Source: a virus
Length of the DNA: 52,569 bases
IMG/VR virus record: IMGVR_UViG_3300031539_000044
Coordinates: 1-52,569 of that record
Strand: one strand, 5' to 3'
The translations under genes were made by a program, and so were the position numbers. This document shows, in pieces, positions 41,202 through 48,637 of this stretch. Under the pieces are notes generated by a model that did not search any database, had not been told where the DNA came from, and was given only the letters and a program-made list of their open reading frames with translations. Every line of letters begins with the position of its first letter. Position 1 is the stretch's first letter.

Positions 41202-42366
41202 ATTATTTTTTCCCCTCTTGCCCGGGCCATTCTCAAAGCCCCCGCTTTTCTTTTTAAAAGTTTCCTTAATTTCGGATATCCCAAAAGCCTATCAAATTCT
41301 TTTGCATCCTTCCCAAACCAATATTCAAATTCTTCCATTGCTGAACCGAATATTCCCCCGCCTTTCGGGGATACTGTAGCCTTGGTAGAAGAATGCCATC
41401 CCCTTATCGCTGGGAATCCTTTTCTTTTTTGTAACGTCCATTTCTCACCAACATATATTCTTTTTGGGTCAATATTTAAAATGGGCTGGTATCTCATTGG
41501 AAAAGTCGATACACTCGTTTTCATTTCCATATTTAATCTTACTGTTTCCCGGAGTCTATAATAAAAATCTTCTGGAGTGTCTTTATAGTTATAAAGTGCA
41601 TAAGTCATAAATTCTTTAAATCCTCTTTTTACAAGCATCCAAACCGCCCTTTGGTAATAACCATCTTCCTGCATATTATCAAATGCGAATCTGACCAGGT
41701 ATATTGGCAACCCTTTTAAAAGATCTGCAATTTCTTCGGTCATTAACCGAGCATCAAGCCCCTGGTTAAAATCTATTCTTTTAATCTTGCCACTTTTTAT
41801 AAGTTTATGTAACTTTACAATATCCCTCTTTAAATCAACTCTTTTTTTAGCCAGCCAATTATTATCATAGAATAAAACTTTATCAACACCTAGGGCTATG
41901 TCCTTCTCCCAATTAGTCCGGTTTTCAAATTTCGGCTCTAATTTATTAACCATACAAAACCCACAATTTCTAAGGCAGCCCCGACTGGTGTGCGATATGC
42001 TATATTTCGGCTTTTCTCCTAAAAGACTATAATCGGGGCTAAATTTTTCAGCATCCGGTAATAACCCTGAATAAACTTCAACGCTTTCCTTTCTGAAAAG
42101 ATCCGGTAATAATGTCGCCGATATACCCCCTACAATGACTTTAGAAGCCCTTTCCTTTGCTGCCTTCAATATCCCCAGGGCATGGGGAATATCGTAGGTA
42201 AATGTCGTTGTGATCCATATTTCATCAAATTCTCCGGCCTTTGGTAATCGATCATTAAATATCTGGCAATCATCACCAAGCGATTTACGCCAGGCCCCTA
42301 TTTTTAATAAGGGCAAAGGGTATAATTTAGCCTTCGGCGTGCTCTATCAACTAAAGCAATCCGCAT
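41198..42366 (-). pseudogene. Radical SAM protein 1, -1 frameshift near its start
   Basis: The main frame (from a TTG at 42316, with no ribosome site) gives 372 residues with the radical SAM motif 'SRGCLRNCGFC', 'KVLFYDNNWLAKK' and 'FNQGLDARLM'. The true start is almost certainly the ATG at 42366, with AAAGGAG upstream inside the parB-like gene: it reads MRIALVDRARRRLNYTL, matching the N-terminus of the paralogue at 44060-44965 (MKIGLFDIDSK...LALMKLS). A -1 shift around 42314-42318 joins the two. It may be a real mutation, a sequencing error, or programmed slippage at CCCTTTG. Confidence 0.75.
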
Positions 42367-42911
42367 CGTCTTAAAACTCCTTTACCCATTCCCGGGGCCG
42401 TCTTTTGTTCTCCATTGGCCAGCCACTCTAAAACCTTTTCTTTGTGCATCGCGGGAACTGTTATCTTTATATCCTGCTCCTCATATCCATTAAGAGTATC
42501 GGCCTGCTCATCCATTTCCGAATAATCCTCGGCTTTTGGCATCCCTTCGCTTATTCCTTCTACTTCTACACCTAAATCCTTTAATAAATCTAAATCCCAT
42601 TCGTTGGCCAGGATATCATAATCCCAATCTCCGAATGGGACATTATCAAGGATCTTAAATTTTTCTTTTTCTTCTTCGGATAGTTCGTTTGCTTTTACAA
42701 CCCAGCCTTCCGGGATCTCTTTATATCCTAGTTCTATTATGGCCAAGTATCGCATATTCCCGCCCAAGATCATGCCATTATCATCAATTATGATCGGCCT
42801 TAACTTCATCATCTTCGGAAATTCTTGAATATTCTTTTTTAACTTTTGATATCGATCATCTTTTATATATCTCGGGTTATTTGGATTTATTCTAATGTCT
42901 TTTATATTCAT
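42351..42911 (-). CDS. ParB/Srx-type nuclease-fold protein
   Basis: 186 residues from the ATG at 42911, with AGAAAGGAAAATT upstream; a longer frame to 42950 starts within the terminator. 'IKDIRINPNNPRYIKDDR' and 'MILGGNMRYLAIIELGYKEIP' (GGxxR motif) match the ParB-N domain usually fused to DNA methyltransferases; here it stands alone, with a C-terminal extension. Its gene directly precedes the radical SAM gene and overlaps it. First gene after conserved leader copy C. Confidence 0.75.
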   Translation of the reverse strand: MNIKDIRINPNNPRYIKDDRYQKLKKNIQEFPKMMKLRPIIIDDNGMILGGNMRYLAIIELGYKEIPEGWVVKANELSEEEKEKFKILDNVPFGDWDYDILANEWDLDLLKDLGVEVEGISEGMPKAEDYSEMDEQADTLNGYEEQDIKITVPAMHKEKVLEWLANGEQKTAPGMGKGVLRRCGLL

Positions 42912-42930
42912 AATTTTCCTTTCTAAAAAT

Positions 42931-42996
42931 AAAAAAAGAGAACCACCCAAAGAAGTATTAAACTTCTTTAAAAATGGCTCTCTATATTGGAGCTCT
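42931..42996 (-). terminator. Conserved leader: box AGAGCTCCA plus terminator hairpin (copy C)
   Basis: Box at 42988-42996, then GAGAGCCA, inner stem AAAGAAG/CTTCTTT, TGGTTCTC (a G-U wobble instead of copies A and B, keeping the pair) and a seven-base T-run. It precedes the ParB-like/radical SAM/terminase block. The compensating change in the stem supports a selected RNA structure. Confidence 0.75.
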
Positions 42997-43027
42997 ACGA
43001 ATATTTAATTTTTAATTATTGATTATG

Positions 43028-43375
43028 CTATATGGTTTCTTCTTTATAATCCTCCTCAGATTCATCTAAACCCAATGAATAACTATGTTCAACCTCTATA
43101 TAACCTATTGCTTTAAATATTGCTACATAATAAACATAGTCTGGCATATCAGGGCTATCATATTTATCTACCACTTTCTTCCATCCTAAAAATTCAGCTT
43201 TAAAATATAACTCCTGACCCGGCTCATCTGTTGATATATCATAAATATAACCTATCTTTAGCTTTTCATCTGTCCACGTTCTATTGTCTCCTTCTCCATG
43301 ACACTTTCTCCAAATAATAGGAGTATATGTTGTATCTCCATCCTTTGGCAATCTTTTAAATATCTTATCACTCAT
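43028..43375 (-). CDS. Hypothetical protein
   Basis: 115 residues, starting MSDKIFKRLPKDGDTTY; the start overlaps the Com-like gene stop (ATGA). A beta-rich N-terminus 'YTPIIWRKCHGEGDNRTW' and acidic C-terminus ('SLGLDESEEDYKEE'). No family recognised. It is the last gene before conserved leader copy C. Confidence 0.55.
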   Translation of the reverse strand: MSDKIFKRLPKDGDTTYTPIIWRKCHGEGDNRTWTDEKLKIGYIYDISTDEPGQELYFKAEFLGWKKVVDKYDSPDMPDYVYYVAIFKAIGYIEVEHSYSLGLDESEEDYKEETI

Positions 43376-43551
43376 TCCTTTAACCTCACAATTAATTTAT
43401 CTGGATTCTGATAATCAACTATATTTATCGCTTCGCAGCGGTCTCTATAACATTTAATCTCTATCTTGGTAATTCCATCGGTATTGTCCTCTGGTAATAG
43501 AAAAAAAAGGTTTTTACCACAACTTGCGCACCTTACTTTTATCCTTTTCAT
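43372..43551 (-). CDS. Com-like zinc-finger protein
   Basis: 59 residues, starting MKRIKVRCASCGKNLFF after a weak GGTGGTTGATATAAA. Cysteines in 'VRCASCGK' and 'IKCYRDRCEA' give four zinc ligands, as in Mu Com, which activates translation of the mom modification gene by opening its mRNA. There is no mom here, but radical SAM genes follow. Assignment by motif. Confidence 0.7.
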   Translation of the reverse strand: MKRIKVRCASCGKNLFFLLPEDNTDGITKIEIKCYRDRCEAINIVDYQNPDKLIVRLKE

Positions 43552-43592
43552 TTTATATCAACCACCTTAATTAGTCAATTCACTTTTATTTC

Positions 43593-43772
43593 TCAATCAA
43601 CTTTACCTAAAAATTTTCTAAATCGTTCACTTTCTAAATAATGATTTATTGTTATTAACTCTTCAGCGATAATGAGTATCAATTCATTATGGGTTTTATT
43701 AATTATCTCTCCTCCTGCCTTCTCCATACATCTCCTAATCTCTATTATCCTTTCTTGGTTAGAACTAGCCAT
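43593..43772 (-). CDS. Small hypothetical protein (59 aa)
   Basis: Starts MASSNQERII after AGGAGGTGG. Helical and charged ('INKTHNELILIIAEELI'). It lies between the VRR-NUC and Com-like genes in the same direction. Confidence 0.55.
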   Translation of the reverse strand: MASSNQERIIEIRRCMEKAGGEIINKTHNELILIIAEELITINHYLESERFRKFLGKVD

Positions 43773-43782
43773 AATCCACCTC

Positions 43783-44082
43783 CTATCCTATTATTTTTAT
43801 CAAATCTTCCAAACAGTCTATTAGATAATATTCCCCTTTTTGATATGTAATATTCCGTTCAAAATCTATCTGGCTAGGAGATTGTGTTCCACCCGGTTTT
43901 TTTGCTTCAAGATATACGGTGCGCCCATTTTTTATAGCTATAAAGTCAGGTATGCCATCATAAGAACCTAACCCTTGTAAATTCCAGAACCAAAACCAAC
44001 CTTTGATAGTCAAATAATCCTTTATTTGGGCTTTGACATCATTCTCGCTTATCTTGAATTTAAATCTGAGTTTTCTTTTCAT
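43783..44082 (-). CDS. VRR-NUC domain nuclease
   Basis: 99 residues from the ATG at 44082 (AAGGGGCAAT upstream). PD-(D/E)xK core: 'VKAQIKDYLTIKGW', 'GLGSYDGIPDFIAIKNG' (Asp), 'TVYLEAKKPGGTQSPSQ' (E-x-K) and 'GEYYLIDCLEDL'. VRR-NUC enzymes resolve branched DNA or cut at structured sites. It overlaps the radical SAM 2 stop by 23 bases. Probably a recombination nuclease for late replication. Confidence 0.85.
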   Translation of the reverse strand: MKRKLRFKFKISENDVKAQIKDYLTIKGWFWFWNLQGLGSYDGIPDFIAIKNGRTVYLEAKKPGGTQSPSQIDFERNITYQKGEYYLIDCLEDLIKIIG

Positions 44083-44965
44083 ATTGCCCCTTATAATCTT
44101 CCCATTCACAACTTCTATTGATCCAGGGATTATTCACCCATCTTATAAAATCTTTATATCTTCTACTTTTTAATTCATTATTGTAATTCATAACATAAGC
44201 CTTGATTGATCCCCGGCTGTCCTTAATGCCTCTTAATACTTCTACTCTGTAAAGATCCTCTTCAAAGTTAGAATTAAACCCGATTAAGACATACATAGTT
44301 ATATTTCTCGGCCTGATCCCCGCTTTAATTATAAGTTTTAACCCTTCTCTTACTTTGTATTCGTCTTTAACATCATCCCATGCAAATCTTATTGTTTTAT
44401 AATGTTTCACTTTGGCCAGCAATTCAGAATTTTCTTTATTGATCAGCCGGATATCAAGACCTTGGTTAAAGTCCATCACCCAACCTTTTTTAATATACTT
44501 TTTCAGTTTTTCAACATGAGAAGGTAGGGCTAGGAAATTGTTATCAAGTAGGATCACGATATTAAATTTAGGATTAAGAAATTCTTCCACTTCTGCGTGT
44601 TCTCTGATATAGCCCTCTTTTTGCCTGACGATACAGAAGCCACAATTTCTGATACAACCTCGAGTAGTAAAACCCAAAGAATAATTAAGATTATATAAAT
44701 CATAATCGGGTTTGATATGCTCTATCTCTTCGGGTAATACATTTGAATTGAATCCTGATCCACCACAATACATATCCCTTCTAATATAACCATCATTTTT
44801 ATTAGGTTTTTTGAATATTTTAGAAACGTAAATCTTACCATAGGTATTAATCCATAAAGGATTATAAAATTCCACCTCATCGCCCTTTTGCTTATGGTAA
44901 GTAGATAATTTCATTAATGCTAAATTATGGTACTTGCTATCGATATCAAATAAACCGATCTTCAC
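44060..44965 (-). CDS. Radical SAM protein 2 (B12-binding-like family)
   Basis: 301 residues from a GTG at 44965 (GAAGGTGATAAACT upstream). N-terminal alpha/beta region (MKIGLFDIDSKYHNLALMK), then the Cys motif 'TRGCIRNCGFC' (~102-112) for the 4Fe-4S cluster, 'IVILLDNNFLAL', 'DFNQGLDIRLI' and 'TIRFAWDDVKDEY', matching the other radical SAM gene. Family members use SAM radicals for unusual modifications. It is a paralogue of 41198-42366. A role in DNA or virion modification is suggested by context only. Confidence 0.85.
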   Translation of the reverse strand: MKIGLFDIDSKYHNLALMKLSTYHKQKGDEVEFYNPLWINTYGKIYVSKIFKKPNKNDGYIRRDMYCGGSGFNSNVLPEEIEHIKPDYDLYNLNYSLGFTTRGCIRNCGFCIVRQKEGYIREHAEVEEFLNPKFNIVILLDNNFLALPSHVEKLKKYIKKGWVMDFNQGLDIRLINKENSELLAKVKHYKTIRFAWDDVKDEYKVREGLKLIIKAGIRPRNITMYVLIGFNSNFEEDLYRVEVLRGIKDSRGSIKAYVMNYNNELKSRRYKDFIRWVNNPWINRSCEWEDYKGQYEKKTQI

Positions 44966-44982
44966 AGTTTATCACCTTCTTT

Positions 44983-45189
44983 TTAGCCTAATATTTCCTT
45001 CCTTATTTTTTGTTCGATTTCCCCTTGTTTCTTTTCCTCTTGTGATTTATTGACCAAATTTTGGGATAAATAAAAAGGACTTGTTCCTTTATATGTTTTA
45101 GATTCATAATTTTTCTGCTTTTTGATTTTCTTGGCCCTTCGTCTATCTTTGAGCCATTTTTTCTTTTTTAGAAAGCTCAATTTGTCCAT
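44983..45189 (-). CDS. Small basic protein
   Basis: 68 residues, starting MDKLSFLKKKKWLKDRRR after AGGAAAATGAATA. Very basic N-terminus and a Glu/Gln tail. Possibly nucleic-acid binding. Upstream of the radical SAM 2 gene. Confidence 0.5.
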   Translation of the reverse strand: MDKLSFLKKKKWLKDRRRAKKIKKQKNYESKTYKGTSPFYLSQNLVNKSQEEKKQGEIEQKIRKEILG

Positions 45190-45192
45190 TAT

Positions 45193-45420
45193 TCATTTTC
45201 CTTTCTTATCTTTATTTTCTTCCAAGCTTTTTTTATATCTATAAATTTCAAAAAAATCTTCTGATGTTAAATCCATTACAGAAACATAAGCCCCTGGTAA
45301 GCTTGAACCACCATATGCTCCAGCTCTTTTTTCTATAATCACTAAACGCTTATCATACCCATCAGTTAATCTATCATTCTTTACTATTGCATTAAGAATT
45401 TCTATACTTTGTTTATTCAT
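45193..45420 (-). CDS. Small hypothetical protein
   Basis: 75 residues after GGAAGGAAAAAATTAA. Mixed composition ('AIVKNDRLTDGYDKRLVII' in parts, 'GAYVSVMDLTSEDFFEIYR'). No family recognised. Part of the leftward run toward the terminase block. Confidence 0.5.
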   Translation of the reverse strand: MNKQSIEILNAIVKNDRLTDGYDKRLVIIEKRAGAYGGSSLPGAYVSVMDLTSEDFFEIYRYKKSLEENKDKKGK

Positions 45421-45579
45421 TTAATTTTTTCCTTCCTTAATTTTTATATCCACCCTAACGATATTAGGATTTACCCGATAAACTTTTATCAGTTTATCCT
45501 TAGAATCCATTCTATTTACGGTGTCCTGGTAAAGGAACAATTCTAATAATTCTTTTACCATCTGCTCAGTGCTTTCCAT
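45421..45579 (-). CDS. Small hypothetical protein (52 aa)
   Basis: Starts MESTEQMVKELLELF after GGAAGGAGATTGAA. Ends one base before the next gene's start codon. Helix then beta ('LIKVYRVNPNIVRVDIKI'). Unknown. Confidence 0.55.
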   Translation of the reverse strand: MESTEQMVKELLELFLYQDTVNRMDSKDKLIKVYRVNPNIVRVDIKIKEGKN

Positions 45580-45604
45580 TTCAATCTCCTTCCTTTTTTA
45601 ATTT

Positions 45605-45847
45605 TTAAAATAATATTTGCCCCCCTCTATGAGAATAGATGAGCTCGTTTATCTTCTTGTATTGGTCCGGGTTTATAAGTGGCAGCCTTTTTCTCATGTC
45701 TACCCAGACGGTAGTTACGGAAACTTTAAATTTTAACGCGGTAGTTTTCAGGGTTACATTGTTCCTTAGCATAAATTCAGACTCATCAAATACCCTTTCC
45801 ACAATACTTTTAGAAAAATTTGAATCAATATTAACCTTAGATCTCAT
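45605..45847 (-). CDS. SpoIIID-like DNA-binding protein
   Basis: 80 residues, starting MRSKVNIDSNFSKSIVERV after AAAGAAAGGAGGAAATAAATC. The centre 'LRNNVTLKTTALKFKVSVTTVWVDMRKRLP' (in parts) and 'LINPDQYKKINELIYSHRGG' follow the SpoIIID pattern (TvR.tAk.f.VSksTVh.D...RLp...). SpoIIID controls mother-cell sporulation genes in Bacillota. A phage copy may regulate phage genes or interfere with spores. This is the main clue to the host. Confidence 0.7.
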   Translation of the reverse strand: MRSKVNIDSNFSKSIVERVFDESEFMLRNNVTLKTTALKFKVSVTTVWVDMRKRLPLINPDQYKKINELIYSHRGGQILF

Positions 45848-45869
45848 GATTTATTTCCTCCTTTCTTTT

Positions 45870-46136
45870 TTAATTTGGATCAGTTCTGCCGATCTTGATT
45901 TCTTTAATCTCCTCATCGGTATAAATTCCCAGTTCGGCCTCAATCGCTTTTAATCTCTTTTCAAAATCTATAAGAGTATAAATTATATGCTTAAAAAGTG
46001 CTGATCCTCTACCGGAAATATTTGGTTGACTTGCCACCAACATTTTTAAATTAAATTTTAATTTCTCAAATTTTTCATCTTCAAGCCCGCAATGTTTTTT
46101 ATACTTCAATTTTAATTCTTCTAAATTTTTATTCAT
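45870..46136 (-). CDS. Hypothetical protein
   Basis: 88 residues, starting MNKNLEELKLKYKKHCG after GGGGGTAGTTAA. Helical, with a single Cys; 'ISGRGSALFKHIIYTLIDFEKRLKAIEAELG' (in parts). No family recognised. It abuts the HTH gene at 46137 by one base. Confidence 0.5.
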   Translation of the reverse strand: MNKNLEELKLKYKKHCGLEDEKFEKLKFNLKMLVASQPNISGRGSALFKHIIYTLIDFEKRLKAIEAELGIYTDEEIKEIKIGRTDPN

Positions 46137-46514
46137 TTAACTACCCCCGACTTTCTCAATAAAATCTTGAACCAAAAACTTGTCATGTACAGTCTCAACC
46201 ACCTTATAATATTTTATATATTTATTATTTATCCTGGTATTCTCCTTTCTCTTGGTCAGTAATTCTGGACTTAATGTTTTCTCAAAAGCGATGAGTTTTT
46301 TCTCCTTTTCTGTTTTTTGATCCTTCAGAGGTTTAAAATATCTCCTCTTATAGTCTCTCTTTCTGCCCCACTTTCTTAATAAACTGTATATGGTAGTAAA
46401 AGATACTCCATACTCCTGGGCAATTTTTAATATCCGTATGTCCTGTTTATCCTTCTGGATTATTGCCTCCCGGTTAGCTATTAACATTTTATGAATTCCA
46501 ATTCTACCTTTCAT
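46137..46514 (-). CDS. HTH-containing regulatory protein
   Basis: 125 residues after GGGAGGCATGAAGG. A helix-turn-helix is visible in 'RILKIAQEYGVSFTTIYSLLRKWGRKRDYKRR' (in parts), of the resolvase/Homeo-like type; the rest is basic. It is the gene directly after the structured element at 46543-46623, so its expression may depend on that leader. Confidence 0.6.
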   Translation of the reverse strand: MKGRIGIHKMLIANREAIIQKDKQDIRILKIAQEYGVSFTTIYSLLRKWGRKRDYKRRYFKPLKDQKTEKEKKLIAFEKTLSPELLTKRKENTRINNKYIKYYKVVETVHDKFLVQDFIEKVGGS

Positions 46515-46542
46515 CCTTCATGCCTCCCAATTATATTTTTAT

Positions 46543-46623
46543 AGGCCCCCCGGTTAGGTGCTTGAACCAGGAGCCAAAGTTCGGGTTTTTGGAAACCCCC
46601 AACCCCACCTTGCAGAGGGGCCT
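46543..46623. other. Structured intergenic element, family I (copy 2)
   Basis: Outer stem AGGCCCC (46543-46549) with GGGGCCT (46617-46623); conserved blocks CGGTTAGGT (46551-46559) and ACCTTGCAG (46607-46615), shared with 4573-4650 (CGTTTAGGT/ACCTTGCGG). The outer stem differs completely yet still pairs, evidence of a conserved RNA or DNA structure. Inner stem GGGTTT/AAACCC. Leader of the leftward HTH gene; the plus strand has T-runs after it. Confidence 0.6.
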
Positions 46624-46624
46624 T

Positions 46625-47161
46625 TTAATTTTTCTTATTTTTTATAATATCAAGAAATTGATTTTTACTTTTGGTAATATTTTTTTTATTATTTTCAATT
46701 TCTTCTTCGCTTAATTTCTTTATCATTCTTAAATCATTCTTAATACATTCTTGTTTATGGTCGTCTGTGGGTCGTCTGTGGGCCGTCTGTGTGTCAGTCT
46801 GTGTGTCAGTCTGTGTGTCATTTTTTGGTTCTTCACCTTGATAAATGTTATAATTCATAATAGTTACAACTGTATATCTGTGTGTTATTCTGTATGCTAT
46901 CATTTTGTCAATTTTTAGACCTTTTATGAAATTATTTAGGTGAGAACGTGTCCAGCCAAACATCTCCATCAGCTTCTTTTTAGACGTTATAAACTGACCT
47001 CTTTCCACCTTGATATATTCATTCCTCATATTAACTATTCCTGATTTATGGTTGGCCTGGCTGTATAAATAAGCCCAAGCATACCCATCACACCAGGGTT
47101 TTTTTGATATCCAGTGTACGAATTGCCCCCTATATAATCTTGTCCAGCCCTTATTTTTCAT
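46625..47161 (-). CDS. Replication-initiator-like protein with winged-helix N-terminus
   Basis: 178 residues, starting MKNKGWTRLYRGQFVHWISKK after AAGGTTAATTAA. The first ~100 residues resemble DnaD/replication-protein-O-type domains of phages ('CDGYAWAYLYSQANHK', 'GQFITSKKKLMEMFGWTRSHLNNFIKGLK' in parts). Then 'DTQTDTQTDTQT', encoded by a 12-base repeat, and a basic linker 'AHRRPTDDH'. It would bind the origin or load the helicase. No helicase gene is seen in the window. Confidence 0.7.
   Translation of the reverse strand: MKNKGWTRLYRGQFVHWISKKPWCDGYAWAYLYSQANHKSGIVNMRNEYIKVERGQFITSKKKLMEMFGWTRSHLNNFIKGLKIDKMIAYRITHRYTVVTIMNYNIYQGEEPKNDTQTDTQTDTQTAHRRPTDDHKQECIKNDLRMIKKLSEEEIENNKKNITKSKNQFLDIIKNKKN
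46760..46823. repeat. 12-base tandem repeat within replication gene
   Basis: Imperfect units of TCAGTCTGTGTG/TCGTCTGTGGG on the plus strand encode the D-T-Q-T linker and neighbouring Arg/Pro residues. A short in-gene repeat is a frequent property of phage initiator genes, where origin iterons may lie inside the gene; here it could also be a length-variable linker. Confidence 0.6.
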
Positions 47162-47165
47162 TTAA

Positions 47166-47510
47166 TTAACCTTCATTTAGATCTTCTTCCAAAACGAAAT
47201 CAGTTTTCCCCATAGTGTAGGCAACTAAATAAGCAAACCCATATTCTTGCCTTTCTATATCTACAAATTCAATAATGTTATAGTCATCATCATAATCATT
47301 ACTATTTATGGAGAATATTGTTTGAAATACTAACTTCCTTCTACCCATTACATAACCAATTCTTTCTTTTTTTAATTCAATAAATTCCCTTCTTTCTAAT
47401 GCTTTTTCTTCACCCTGCTCAAAATCTGGTACATCAAAATATTGCATATTTATCTCTATCTTTTTCGATATCCTTTTATACTTAACTTTCTGACCTAACC
47501 TAAATTTCAT
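47166..47510 (-). CDS. Hypothetical protein (114 aa)
   Basis: After AAAAAGGGGGTGATTTAAAATT. Starts MKFRLGQKVKYKRI, an SH3/KOW-like opening; beta-rich with 'RREFIELKKERIGYVMGRR' in the middle and 'TDFVLEEDLNEG' at the end. Possibly a nucleic-acid-binding small beta barrel. Unknown. Confidence 0.5.
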   Translation of the reverse strand: MKFRLGQKVKYKRISKKIEINMQYFDVPDFEQGEEKALERREFIELKKERIGYVMGRRKLVFQTIFSINSNDYDDDYNIIEFVDIERQEYGFAYLVAYTMGKTDFVLEEDLNEG

Positions 47511-47573
47511 AATTTTAAATCACCCCCTTTTTATAGAAATGCCAATATTTTTTATAGTTTATTTTTAGAAAAA

Positions 47574-48254
47574 TTATAGAACTATTTTAGGAAATTCTTT
47601 TATCTCTACCGGATAAATTTCTTTTAAGCTGTCCTTTAGATAAACCGGGATTTTATTTTCTTTACAGCAGTTAACAATATCTTCAATCCATTCCTTTTTT
47701 GGTATTATCTTGCCTTTTCTATTCCCAGTCTCACTTCCCAAGATTACCCAATTAATTTTTTGATAGATTATGCTAAAAAAATGTCCTGTATTCATATATT
47801 CAATATATCTTGCATCAATTTTTTCTAATATCGGTTCTATGCTGATAAATTTAATCCTGTTTCCACAAGTAAAATCCATCTTATAAAGTTCATCATTATT
47901 GACAACGGTCGCTCCCAACCAGCAATTTTCGGGGAATTTATATCTTAAATATACTTCCGGGTATTTAGTCAAAAATTGAAAAATATGTTGAGGATATTGC
48001 CTAATCTTTTTTAATACTTGAAACATCCATTTTTCTTCCCAATGTGCTGTCTCACTCATACTCCCTACGAATATTCGCTGAGGTTTACTGGGGAACGTTT
48101 TATTAAAACTATTTTCTCTCCATTCTGGTTTATTCCAATCTTCAATAAATTTAAACCTATTATTTATCCTTCTTGCATAGCAATAACTACAATTGTTTTT
48201 ACATCCAACTACCGGATTAAAGGTCATCGAACACCACCCAATTTTATTTTTCAT
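47574..48254 (-). CDS. DUF5131 / Gp37-Gp68-type radical SAM-like protein
   Basis: 226 residues after GGAAGGCTAAGAAG. 'IGWCSMTFNPVVGCKNNCSYCYARR' (in parts: 'VGCKNNCSYCYARR') carries the radical SAM-like Cys motif, followed by 'IFVGSMSETAHWEEKW', 'HIFQFLTKYPEVY', 'CWLGATVVNN', 'ISIEPILEKID' and 'WVILGSETGNRKG', the DUF5131 (phage Gp37/Gp68) signature. Function of the family is unknown. It is the third Fe-S/SAM-type protein in the window. Confidence 0.85.
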   Translation of the reverse strand: MKNKIGWCSMTFNPVVGCKNNCSYCYARRINNRFKFIEDWNKPEWRENSFNKTFPSKPQRIFVGSMSETAHWEEKWMFQVLKKIRQYPQHIFQFLTKYPEVYLRYKFPENCWLGATVVNNDELYKMDFTCGNRIKFISIEPILEKIDARYIEYMNTGHFFSIIYQKINWVILGSETGNRKGKIIPKKEWIEDIVNCCKENKIPVYLKDSLKEIYPVEIKEFPKIVL

Positions 48255-48478
48255 CTTCTTAGCCTTCCTAATTTATTGTTTTTATGCCTACAATTCAGCT
48301 TTTTTCTTCTTCTCCACTCCATTAATTTCTTTGTCCGGGCCTTCTTAATCTCTGCCCTTCTGACTTGATTAATCTCATCATCGATTAGATCAAAGGTCTG
48401 ATTGATATGATCTTCGCCTAATCCACTGTTAATATTTACAGACCTTTTTTTGATATAATGATTGATTGCCCTTTGCAT
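48251..48478 (-). CDS. Small basic protein (75 aa)
   Basis: From the ATG at 48478, with AAAGGAGGTAAAT upstream; a longer frame to 48508 is not supported. Arg/Lys-rich helical peptide ('RAEIKKARTKKLMEWRRRKK'). Overlaps the DUF5131 start by 4 bases. Perhaps nucleic-acid binding. Confidence 0.55.
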   Translation of the reverse strand: MQRAINHYIKKRSVNINSGLGEDHINQTFDLIDDEINQVRRAEIKKARTKKLMEWRRRKKLNCRHKNNKLGRLRR

Positions 48479-48635
48479 ATTTACCTCCTTTATGAATCTT
48501 TTTATCATTTCTTCTTCTCATATACTTTAATAACTCCAAAAGTTTAATATCGTTCTCTTTGACGAAGGCTCTTAATTCTTCTACGGATCTACGAAATTTA
48601 TTATTCCCCTTGATCTTTTCTTGGTATTCTGTCAT
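48429..48635 (-). CDS. Small hypothetical protein (68 aa)
   Basis: Starts MTEYQEKIKGNNKF. The front half looks like a DNA-binding helical peptide ('RSVEELRAFVKENDIKLLELLKYM'). It overlaps the next gene by 50 bases in another frame, so one of the two could be spurious. Confidence 0.4.
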   Translation of the reverse strand: MTEYQEKIKGNNKFRRSVEELRAFVKENDIKLLELLKYMRRRNDKKIHKGGKYAKGNQSLYQKKVCKY

Positions 48636-48637
48636 GG

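Noticed and set aside
46758-46823. Short tandem repeats that could be read as a CRISPR-like array
   Set aside because: Units of 11-12 bases have no spacers and lie inside a coding frame as D-T-Q-T codons.
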